Shown here in pieces: positions 45,785 through 56,134 of a DNA stretch of 64,000 nucleotides (positions within the stretch are counted from its first letter, which is position 1; each line of letters opens with the position of its first letter). The notes below the pieces were generated by a model that did no database searches, was not told the origin of the DNA, and was given only the letters and a program-made list of their open reading frames with translations. Made by a program: the position numbers and the translations under genes. The stretch spans positions 992,001 through 1,056,000 of the forward strand of contig JACGCN010000013.1 in NCBI GenBank assembly GCA_014905825.1, in the 5' to 3' direction. This stretch comes from Lyophyllum atratum (taxonomy: Eukaryota > Basidiomycota > Agaricomycetes > Agaricales > Lyophyllaceae).

Positions 45785-47820
45785 GCTAGCGCTGGAACAT
45801 CGCCAAAGCTTGTATTTGTTTCACGTCTGTATGATCGATGTTCGAAACGAAAATTAACCTATTTTTATTCACTCTTCTCGCCTCGCCTTCGCGTAGTTAT
45901 TTATTCCGCCATGTACAGCGCCTGGTTACATTATTCTTCCGCCGGAAGGACTCTTTATCCCTCTGCATTCTATACAAACTCAGTGCACTACTTAATCGCA
46001 TCCCTCGTCACTTGTATTCTAGTTCACCCATTGTCTCCGTCTCATGCACTCACTGACTTCATCTCACTCTCTGTTTCCCTATTCACTCGAACACCGGCCG
46101 TAGATACGTTGAATTCTACTCGCCTACATTTATGCATCTATATAGCATGCCCAAGTCGCATACTTTGAAAGCTCGTCTAAAACAGACACAGCTCCGCATA
46201 TTCGATAGTTCGGAGACTGGCGTCCTCTGGCGTCCCAAGACACCAACTCATCCCCGCCTTATCAGCCACACCATGGAAACAAGAAGACGTACTCTCCATT
46301 TTGGAACAGCCACCTCCACAACTGTCCTCGATATACGCATCTGCTATCTGAAAAGTGGAATCTATCGGTGTGCTGAATCTGCTGATGTGCTCAAATGGGT
46401 AGCTGCCATGGCTGACGCGTCCCCCCCAGAAGGACGATATACACACAAGCTGATGATGTAATGGTGGAAAGTCGACATGATTTCAGATTCGATCACACCG
46501 TAGTCAAGAAGCATACCGGGGGGATGCGCACCGAAGGTCCCCGTCGAGAGCGGGGAGAATCTGCCGCATATCTGCTCCATTTTGTGATGTTCCTGGCGTC
46601 GGTAACTCACCCTAGTATCTGCGGGCATAGCATTTCCGGTCGACTTGGCCGATTCCAACGTGGCTCAATGCCGATACTTTCATTGAACACGCAACCGCAC
46701 CTCGGCGTAACATCTAAACTTAATAGCAAAGCCGACATGGTCAGTTTGTCGAAGGTTGTCGAAATTGATGGTCCATACTTGGCCCATATCCTCATCTAAG
46801 ATCGACATCCTGCCTGTGCTGAAGTCCGCGGTGCTGTGCGAGTGACACACTGATTCCTGTTTGTTGATCCCGACAACTGAAATCACCATGATCGGTGACA
46901 CTAATAGAATGAGAGACAGATAAGCGTCGTGATCAGCAACACTTGGGGAGGGTGATCGCGGCTCCTGGGGCACGAAAGCAACCAAGCTGCTCTTACCCAG
47001 AGTCACGGTCGTTTAGCACTGTTGAATTAATCGGCGGCTCTCTTGAGCTACCTTGGCCGCGTCAGATCGAGGATTCCAGGTGATCCAATCAGCTTGGCAG
47101 ACTGTCGTTGAGAACGATGATCTGTTACTTTGGATTCAAGTATATCATCGCTGCACTGCAGTGATGAGCGTCCATTGATAGCCTGCTTGGGATCCAGGTC
47201 CCCTTGACCGATTGACGTCAGTGGAAATGGAAGAGCATCGTGATCAACAACGCCTACGGAGGATTATCATGTGGAAGGATGATAAGCAACCAGAGGGCTG
47301 TGAGTCAAGGGGTATAGCCCCAAGCAAGTGATGACCCTGGTCGAAAAGGACAACTTGGTTCAACCCCGATAGGTAGTTGCACTTCGATTTTACATGGTTA
47401 ACTTCTTCGTTCATCAAAGTTGGAGTTAGAAGTAACCTGGCGACTCTTGCCATGTAGAGGTCGCCTGGCGTAGGCTGGAGCGCGAGCATAGTGCACGATC
47501 AAATCGGGTCACTGGCTAGGCTGGGCGATGAATGATCCTAATAAGCGATGCAGATAAGGTGAACAGGTGTTGTGGTGTTCGATGGAGGAGAGCTGCATAC
47601 CGGAATGGCTCTCGCCAACAGTAACCTAGAAATGATTTGAGGCGAAGTTTGATGAAATCTCGTCCCCACACTGCCTGAAAATCTCGCTGTTCTCTAACAG
47701 CTTGTGCCCATCAAGTCGTGATGCCAATAAATAGATCATGGATGTAGAAAACAAGTGAAAAGAGGTATCAGTAATAGTCCCTGCCTATCGCTAGCACACA
47801 CCGAAACGCGAAAAGAGAAA
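45785..47820. other. 2 kb interval without a supported gene
   Basis: This is the longest gene-poor stretch in the right half. The first 350 bases are T/C-rich. Two loosely similar segments occur around 46900-46990 and 47220-47300, both with gtgatcaRcaac followed by gcaaccaag/gcaaccaga, possibly an old local duplication. Open frames (for example 46132-46461 plus and 47244-47489 minus) have no family similarity. Confidence 0.35.
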
Positions 47821-48626
47821 TCAAATGATGACGCATCTCCGTTGCTTCACTATCTTCCCCCACTTTCCCTTCAAACTCTCCCTCAGCGCAAGATTAAACA
47901 CGTCATGAACGCCCCGACCCGTCTTCGCTGAGCATTCGACATATTTCGCGCCAATCTCCCTCGCCACGTTCCCCCCTTGCTCAGGTGTTATGGGCGCTTG
48001 CCCCTGGGCGCCCAGCATTCGCTTCGTTGTTTCGTCCGACCGCAGATCGGTCTTCGTGCCAACAAGAATCAAGGGTGTCCCCTCACAGAAGTGAGCCACT
48101 TCAGGATACCACTGGAGAATAACAATTAGGGCACAATACATGGGTGAACAATCAATTCATCGAGGCCCACCTTATCCTGAACATTAGCAAGACTCGTCGG
48201 GAAGTCGATCGAGAACACGATGAGAATAACGTCACTTTCTGGGTAACTCAGTGGTCTAAGTCGATCATACTCCTCCTGCCCAGCGGTGTCCCATAACGCC
48301 AGCTCTATCTCTTTCCCGTCGAAGTTGACTTGCGTTACGTAGTTTTCGAACACTGTCGGGATATACGCCTATAAATCACGCAAACATCTAATTAGAACCT
48401 TGATATTGAAGCGCTGCAGCTCACCTCAGGGAATCGGTTCTCAGCATACACAATTAAAAGACACGTCTTTCCGCAACCACCTTTCCGCGAAGATTACAGT
48501 AAACAGGGCAGTTGAATGGAATACGGCAGTTGTCCTCGCACCATCACCAACTACCACGAGTTTCCGCTTGAGATCCGGCCTGCGAGACAAGTTCCCAGAT
48601 TGGCTTGCTTGAAACGATGAATCCAT
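47821..48626 (-). CDS. RHO4: Rho-family GTPase, Rho4-like
   Basis: Start ATG 48626 gives [21 protein letters not shown] longer model with an extra upstream exon from 48784 is possible but would overlap GPI1 coding sequence. Exons: 48626-48542, 48480-48425, 48368-48171 and 48111-47821. Motifs: P-loop GDGGCGKT; effector loop [27 protein letters not shown] (switch II); GTKTDLRSD (base binding); ECSAKTG; and a C-terminal CVII CaaX box preceded by KQRR for prenylation. The [20 protein letters not shown] start and [20 protein letters not shown] match Rho4 better than Rho1, 2 or 3. Fungal Rho4 acts in septum formation and secretion of wall-degrading enzymes. Start codons of this gene and GPI1 are only 119 bp apart. 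Confidence 0.92.
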
Positions 48627-48745
48627 TCCAATACAAGGTGCCCGTAGCGAGGTGGTCCTGGAGTAAAAGAAGGTTGGGGTTGGAGCAGACAACGTTCAGG
48701 TTGGTTGGCGTACCTGAACGGCAGGTCACGTGGTCGTTTCTGCTT
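48627..48745. promoter_or_regulatory. Bidirectional promoter RHO4/GPI1
   Basis: The two ATGs face away from each other with 119 bp between them, so transcription start regions must be shared or overlap each other's leaders. It is C/T-rich on one strand near the middle. No TATA element is evident. Confidence 0.6.
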
Positions 48746-51126
48746 ATGCCCACCACCATCTTCTGGCCCTCCGATGTGAAGCATTCTGGCTTCTGCTATG
48801 GGTGGACTACTCCTGCTATCTGCGTGGCGGGCGTGTTGAAGGCTGAATCGGTATATCATGTTGAGATATCACTTGAAAGACTGAACAACTCAACCTCAGA
48901 CAGGACCATGATGCGGAGGTCGCCTTGCGATCGTTGTGTCACTCAGTTCAGTGGAGGTTTCTCGCCACATCGTGTAGAAGTGAACCTGTCATAATTGGCA
49001 CTTGCGAGTTCATCCGAAAAAGTAGTGTTCGCCAACTACCTCTCCCGACTTTGAAGCTACGGACTCCGATGTACGTTTCAAGACTTGATGTGTGTCCAAA
49101 AGTTGATGATTGTGGCCGCAGAGACTATACCCTAATTTATTATTATCGTCACCACTCACATACTCTACGCTTTTACAACTTGGATGTTCTACAGCTAGAT
49201 GCAACCCCTGAAGCTGACGTAGCGGAGGGTTCGGCGTATCTTCCCTCGTCGCAACACGACTTCACGGCTCCAAAAACATCACATTTCACATCTAGCATTA
49301 ACGGAGTGATAGTTGATCAGGTTATTTCGAGCTCGTTCGGTATACCTCGGGTGCTAAATCCTCGATAGTTCAATTCAGCCAAAACCGTTGAACAAGCTCT
49401 GCAGATGACACATCACAGGCGTACTCTACAAGAGCCGGTCCTAGGAAGGCTTATCTCGTTAGGAACTGCACTTTTGCAGCCATTGGAGCTCGTATCTGCG
49501 GTCCTGGCGTTGATCTGCAACATCCCCATCTTCCCGTCATCCTCTTCACCGCTTCTGAAGGATATATCAGCAACAGGTACGTCGATGTAGGCCCAGCAAT
49601 GATATCTATTGACTGATGCCATTAGTTCAACAAATCGACGTCAGGGCGGAACAAATGGATTTTTTTGCTGCTGAGATTGGGGCGTTACGTCGGCGTACAT
49701 CTACGCCCATACACATCTATTCAGCCCGGTATACAAAGTTAGTTTCTTATGCATCATATCTTCCAATTTCTAAGAATAGTCAATGATCTAGTTTCTTCAA
49801 CACCGTTTGGCTGATATTGAATGATATCACTATGGGCGTCGCGCTTGGCTCGTTCATCTGCGAAAACCACATCATTTTATCTCAGATGTTGGTCCGGACG
49901 GTAGAGGTCACACAACAGTTTTATCAAGTCTTCTTCATGACTCATCTGATGCGTTCCAGGGATCATCAATTGACTGGGTCCATTGGGCTCTTCGATGGCT
50001 GGACACATGGCCTGCTGGGCTGAAGCTCAATACAGAACTCAGTCGCTTCTACTCCCACACGTTCATCGGGCTGGTAACGCTATGGGGAGGTGCGTGTGTC
50101 CTATAACAGGCCTTCGACATATCTCCTCAGCTTCATGCGCCCGGCAGGCTTTCTTCACCAAGGAGCTCCTTATTTACCCTCCATCATTTATGCCATTGGC
50201 GTCTTAAGTTGTGGGGGGGTCACTCTTACCATCTCTCTCGTCCTGGACATGTTAGCACTCCTCACCGCACACATCTATGTATGTTATGTCATATCAGGAG
50301 CAGTGTACCAGAGGATGTTAAAGACGGCTGGATCCTTGTGGAACCTATTCAGAGGTATGGAAGAAAAGGGCAATAACGTGTACTCGCTGATAGTGTTCTT
50401 CAGGGAAGCGTTACAATGTTCTTCGCAATCGAACAGACTCATGGGAATACGACCTTGACCAACTGCTGTTCGGCACGATCCTGTTCACATTATTGGCTTT
50501 CTTGTTTCCGACAGTTTTGGCGTATTATGCGCTTTTTGCACTGGTAACGAGTATTACTACATCGGAGAGGCCATTATTTTCCTCATGCCACTCCTCAGAT
50601 GCGCCTTGGTGTTCTCATACTTCAAGCGAGCCTGGAGACACTGCTGGCTTTCATGAATCACTTCCCGCTTTTTGCTCTGATGCTCCGGGTGAAGGATCCC
50701 TGGCGCTTACCTGGTGGGACCTGTTGTCGACGCATGTTATTTCTTATCCTGATATTTTCGCATAGGCGGCATTTATTTCCTAATGCAGGAGATATCTGGA
50801 GTGAACCATCCGTTACTTGTCATAAAGGTAAGTCCACATTCTTACCATGGAACATTACTCAGGCGCACACCACCGACATAGAATCAACCTGTTCCACTTT
50901 CGTCCATCTTCTTCCAGTACAGTGAGTTCTCTAGCTTATCCTCAATGACTTATGTATGTGAACATGCGAGGCCTTGGTTCTAGTACGGCTGCTTTCACAG
51001 CTGGCGAAGCATTACAACCCTTTGCGCCTCCTTCGATGTCTCTTTTCGGGCCAATACCTCGCGGCTATCCCTCGTTACTCTATACGATATAACAAGATAC
51101 CGATCAATCGCATTGATGACGATTAA
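48746..51126 (+). CDS. GPI1: GPI-GlcNAc transferase subunit Gpi1 (PIG-Q)
   Basis: ATG 48746 begins MPTTIFWPSDVKHSGFCYGW, the family N-terminus. Subsequent exons give LRFYNLDVLQLD, VWLILNDITMGVALGSFICE, a splice after RTVE into GSSIDWVHWALRWLDTWPAG then LKLNTELSRFYSHTFIGLVT, QGAPYLPSIIYAIGVLSCGG, MLALLTAHIYVCYVISGAVY, KTAGSLWNLFRGK, RNRTDSWEYDLDQLLFGTIL, FPTVLAYYALFAL, SLETLLAFMNHFPLFALMLR and KDPWRLPGG. The last exon reads RLLSQLAKHYNPLRLLRCLF then SGQYLAAIPRYSIRYNKIPI, stop TAA at 51124-51126. Roughly nine introns; the junctions between 50730 and 50990 are not resolved. Gpi1 is a multi-helix ER membrane subunit of the complex that adds GlcNAc to phosphatidylinositol in the first step of GPI-anchor synthesis. 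Confidence 0.93.
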
Positions 51127-51722
51127 TCATTTTGGGACCCGAACCGTTATTTCCTCAAGATGCATGCCGTCCTTTGCTTCTTACCTTCGTAAAAGGCCCA
51201 CAACATAGACAATGCAGATGAGTGCACAAACAAGACTGGACATGGGTTGCCAGCGAGGTCAGTTGGCCGTCATGAAGATGACTGTTCTGACAGAGAAGCA
51301 ATCAGATCATGCGATTACTTCGTTGTTGCATAAAGCCATATTTGTCGATGGACTGATTCTTGGCTATCTAATAGGTTCCTGGGTTGAGGACCACCTGTTT
51401 TCTGCGCTAGAGATGTTTGCCGAATTGTTCCCGGCTTTGCATGATTACAACACGGACCGTTCTATGGAAGCAGATTCCTTTCAATAACAAAAACTGTCCT
51501 CGCGCTTACGTTTTCGGGTTCGACTGCATGCTAAAATATCTATCCTTGACGTGTCGGGAAGCAAATCGCGAATACGCTCGTTGCATATTGTTTTAAGACG
51601 CCACGACGCCACTGATGTTGAGTTCCATGATATTCATCCTTGCATCTTTATATACAGCGTATCAAACACCGGTACTCCGGGATATACTACAATATTTCTA
51701 TAGGACTGTCCGTCCATAGCGT
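51127..51722. other. Intergenic, convergent 3' ends
   Basis: About 600 bases between the ends of GPI1 and the lysine-catabolism gene. An ATG frame at 51212-51487 (91 codons, MQMSAQTRLDMGCQRGQLAV...) is open, with no recognised similarity, and I would not annotate it without transcript support. Confidence 0.4.
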
Positions 51723-54700
51723 TTAATGCACACTGCCCGCAGCCGCTTCCAACCTCTTCGACCTATCCGGCTCAACCGTCTCATAACCACGATACACCCC
51801 ATCAATCAAAGTCTCCTCCAGCGTCCTCTGCCCACCCACAGCCCGCGTCGTCTCCGTCATGCCCAAGCCCAGCTCTTCCAGACCCCGCAACACAGGCTTA
51901 TAAATGCTCGCGTCCGTCGGGCCCTGCACGCCCCTCACTGCAATCGACCCGTCCAAGACGCCCAACGCAGCAATCGCAATAGGGAGTCCGACCGTCCGCG
52001 CCATCGCCGACGCCCGCGGCGTGCCGTAGGTGATGAGCGACGACGTGTGCACCTCCTTCTCGTGGCTGCCCTGGCGCTGGGTGACGATCTCGTGAGAGAG
52101 CACGACCATGTCGCGTTCGTTCGGCTTATACGCGAGCTTGTACGCGAGGAGGTAGGCAAATATATCGAGAGCGGACATGCGCCCGGCGGGGAGGGGCGGG
52201 AGGAGCTCGCGGCGGCCGGGCGCGGGGAGTAGCCCGAGCCACTCGAGGGCGTCGTGGAGCTCGGGAACCTTCTCTGGGGCGATGAGGCTGGAGATTGCGG
52301 CGGAGGTGACTTTAAATTCGATATCGGTGCCCATTTGGTGAGAGAGACATCTGGTGATGAAGACCGGCCAGGAGTTGAGGTACATCATGTGTTTGGTGTC
52401 GAGGAAGCCTAGGCTGCGGAATGATTGCATGAGGCTTGCGAAGCCAGGATATCTGGAGCATAGCATCGAGTTTAGCCAGGGACAACATTGGAGAATATGT
52501 TGCACCTACCTCAAGGTGCCTCGCAGGACTGTTTTCGCACTTCCAATCCCATATTGATCAGCGTAGTTGAGGCTGTTCCGGTTTGCGAGACCCTCCAACT
52601 CGAATTCCGGAGTGATTGGTACCTTGGGGAAGGCCTTCTTGAGTAGATTCTCCTCCGAGATTCTGAACAACTAGAGCACGAGTTCATTAAGACAAGATAA
52701 GGCACAGAAAAGCGAAGGAACATACCACATTGTCAAGCTTGAATTTCGCAGGGTTAAGTGCAGCAAGAAGGACGCCTTTGGGATTCCAGCTGAATTTGTA
52801 ACGCAAGGGCGTATGATTGACGTCAGGTGCAGGAAGGCCGCCACAGAAGGAGGTGAAGGAGACGATCTCTTTCTTCTGCGAACGGAGAGTGGACATCAAA
52901 TCGATCGCTGAACAATGATCGATGCCTGGGTCCAGACCGATTTCATTGAGAAGGAGCACATCGGCATCTATAGCACTGCATGAAATGCGTCATGATCCAT
53001 AGAAGTAGATGGATGGGAACATGACGCACGAATCGTGTAAACTTTGCATATCGTTGGAGATATATGAAGCCGTGACGAGGTGCTTCTTGTGAGTGATGCA
53101 CAATTTCGCAACGCCTGGGTGGAAGGGGGCTGGAAGGAGACTACAATTGGGTAAAGTTAAGAGACGGTTCTGCGCACGCGGTGAGGAACATGCCTTATGA
53201 CGACATCTGCCTCTGCTACCAAACCAGAGATGACGGCCTGGTCCGACATATCAATGGCTCGGTACTGAATGTTGAGATATTCTGCGCCAAGTTTCTCGAG
53301 CTCTGACAGCGAATTGCCCGCTGAGAAGATTAGTGATTTGATAATCAGCGGAAGGACGCATAATCGAAAACTAAGACCCACCAACTACAAGCTGGAGGTC
53401 CGCCCTCTTCGCGATCTCCTCAACAGCAGGACCTGCGACCATCCCACTACCAAGCATCAGCACCTTCTTCTTCACAAGGGGCTTCCCCGCGGTTTTTTCG
53501 GAGCCCTTCGAGGCCTCGATATCAACATTGAGTTCCTGAACCTTGCGCGGCTGCAGCTTCTCCTTCTTCCCTGCCCCGGACCCAGCAGCATAGAACTTGT
53601 CCACCGCATCCTGCAGCCACCGATGTTTGCCCACCAGCATCCCGCTCTGCGCGATCGTCGCGCGGTCCAGTGCCTCCGTGTGCTTGTCACGGCCGCCCTT
53701 CTGGTAGCCCCGGATGAGGCTCTCGAGGTACGGGAAAAGGTGGTCGGAGAAGTGCTGCGATGCGTCGAGAGGGAGGGAGGCTGGGAGGATGTCGACGGAC
53801 ATCATTTCAATGGAGGGAAGGGGAGGGCCGCCGGGCATGGTGGGAGGCGTTATCTCGTAGGACGGGGAGGATAAGGTTGTGGCGCGGGTTAGGAATTGGA
53901 GGCCACCCTTTTTTAGGAGGGAGTTAATTACATGGCAGTGGATAGGGTGGGGGACTACTAACTTCGACGTCACAGCTGATGTCGCCGATGTTCGTGAATC
54001 GAGCACCACCAATGGCCCGCGCACGATCAAGTGCTACGGTCAGTTGCTCGTTCGTCATCAGCCGCGGGAAGCTGGGTGACCAGCCAGTGCCATTCAGGAA
54101 GAGCGTAAGGTAGGGTGCAATCTACAAACCAAGGGTAAGTATATTAAAAACGAGGTGGGGACGACGGAGCTTACAGTCTCGGAGAAAGTGGAACGGTATG
54201 ACTGGGGGTGGGCGTAATAGTGCGAGCGTTCGTACGGCTGACCATCTAAGCGGACCAAGTAATCCTTTGGCTGCGCGTGAACGAGGTATATCTGGATATA
54301 GCAGTATGAGAGAAAGTTTGAGAGCTATAATGTGTTCATGTACCTTGCGCAGACTGGTATCTGGAGAAATAAGTGACTTAAGATTGTACGCCAAATAGTT
54401 CGGAAAAAACACACACCCGTGCTCGTAACCAACGAGTGGAGGTCTTTTGCCCTGACGTGTTCGATAGGTAGTTCAGCCAGGATATCAAGACATCCTTGCG
54501 AGACATTTCCATTCCTAATCGAGTTGTTAGCAGATACAAAAGCCGTTATCTGGAGATTTGCCAACCCTGTTAATCCAATCACGAAAGGGCCCAGGGTGGG
54601 AGGAGTTCCTTTCGTCTTGATTTGACTTCCTACGTTCTTCAAGGCTTCGCGTAAACCCTTCAATGTGGGATGAGTATGTGGTCGCGGTGTGTACTAGGTT

Positions 54701-55683
54701 AGGTCAAGAGTTGTTTTAGGGTTAGGGTTCTGAATGGCGGAAAGGAAAAAATCATACCAGGAAAGGAGAAGCGACACCGTTCTGGAGGTGCGAATGCGCC
54801 ATAGAAGAGAGGGACTCGAGAACTCCGGCAACTATAGGTTGTTTAAGCAGTAAGTACTAATGTGAAGTTTGAGAGAAGAGAATCGCCTACCTCCAGCAAA
54901 CCAGCCAAAGCCAACTGTACGTTTGCCGTCAGATTCATTTGTCAAAAGCTCATAGTCAATGAGGCGAGGGCTGTCCCCGTCAGGCAAGGCTTTCCGAGAG
55001 ACGTCTCCCACAAATTTGGCGAGTAGTGGGGTATTGTATGGTTGGCCTTTAGCTGTATGCGAGAACATCAAATGGGTGCGCGCCCTCGTGGAGCCCACAG
55101 GGGAGGTTATGACCTCGTTCAACGGCGTTTCCTTGATACCCACGATTATATGCGCGTCCTCTAGAGTCGGTTTGAGTGTAGCACCGGCCTATGCCATTTT
55201 CGCGTGAGTTGATTGAACAAAAACCAGTAAACGATGGAAAAAGGGGTGAAGTACGCATGGAAGAAACGGCCGCACTACTCAAATCTGGTCCATGACAACG
55301 AAACCCAGGATGCATGACGTAGGTCCAGCTTATGGAAAGTTATGGATATGTCGTTACACGTGTAGAGAGACGCCGTGGGGATCGGATATTGACATACCTT
55401 GATGTATTCTGCGTCCTGGTATATTCGCCGGTCGCAGTGTTCGAATTCGACATTTACGCCATGTTTAACGAGGTCCTCAACAGCTCGTGGCGTTAGCGGG
55501 GCCCTCCTCTCCCATATTCGTTGCGGATCTTCGCGGCTGTCATGCAAGCATAAGTTGTGAGCTTCAAGCTAGGGCTGGCTATAGGGGCTAGTTCGCTCAC
55601 CGGATGCCCACCGTTGTGGAGGCCTGTGGGCTCGTTGAGGTCGAGAAACAGCGGAAAAGCGAGAGGGGACGCCGCGAATGCAT
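51723..55683 (-). CDS. Bifunctional lysine-ketoglutarate reductase / saccharopine dehydrogenase (AASS-like), mitochondrial leader
   Basis: ATG 55683 gives [20 protein letters not shown], an Arg/Ser-rich, acid-free mitochondrial targeting type sequence, spliced into [19 protein letters not shown]. The LKR half has [37 protein letters not shown] and [16 protein letters not shown], then [36 protein letters not shown] and [18 protein letters not shown] linker leads to the SDH half: Rossmann motif [39 protein letters not shown] then [38 protein letters not shown] and SWNPKGVL. It ends [18 protein letters not shown] at 51723. About 1,000 residues, near the size of animal AASS. In lysine degradation LKR joins lysine to 2-oxoglutarate and SDH cleaves saccharopine to glutamate and aminoadipate semialdehyde. 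Yeasts use separate LYS1 and LYS9 for synthesis; fusion plus leader points to catabolism here. Confidence 0.9.
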
Positions 55684-56134
55684 GTTTGTGGGGTAATGAC
55701 TAGAGCCCCGAAGTGGCGGTCCGTATAAAAGGGTTACTGAGATCCGACCCGACACGGACAACTGACGGGGCGGTTAGTATTAGATAAGATCATGACGATG
55801 ATGGTCAGTTAGGCGGGTTCATAGAAAAGATATGGGTTATTACTACCCTGGTTTTCTGTGGGGTCGCCGGTCGGAATTGGGGTGAGTCCGATGCGGAAGG
55901 AGAAAACGACGCGACGTTGGCGGCTGCTTGGCTTTGCTTGGCAAGCAGCCTTGTGGTCAACTTCCAGTTTGGCTACTAGGCTACAGCGCTAGTGTGCATA
56001 AGTACTACAACTGCTTCTTCCTCAGACCTCACGGAATAGATTTCAAGAGATCGAGGTCAGCGGTCAGAATTGACAGCATGGTTTGAATCCGACGAAAACA
56101 ACAAAATGCAATTCCGAAGTTAAGATCCGCGGAA
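55684..56134. other. Promoter side of the LKR/SDH gene
   Basis: About 450 bases between two tandem minus-strand genes. It includes the 3' end of MAK21 and the start region of LKR/SDH. No additional gene or motif. Confidence 0.4.

Noticed and set aside
46880..47310. Possible local duplication (gtgatcaRcaac ... gcaacca words)
   Set aside because: Similarity is short and weak by eye; an alignment would be needed before calling a repeat.
48714..48784. Extra first exon for RHO4 starting MLHIGGPEDGGGHKQ
   Set aside because: It splices cleanly, but it would overlap the start of GPI1 on the other strand, and the ATG at 48626 already gives a normal Rho4-type N-terminus without an intron.
51212..51487. 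91-codon frame after GPI1
   Set aside because: ATG start and open, but no motif or similarity, and it lies in a convergent 3' region.
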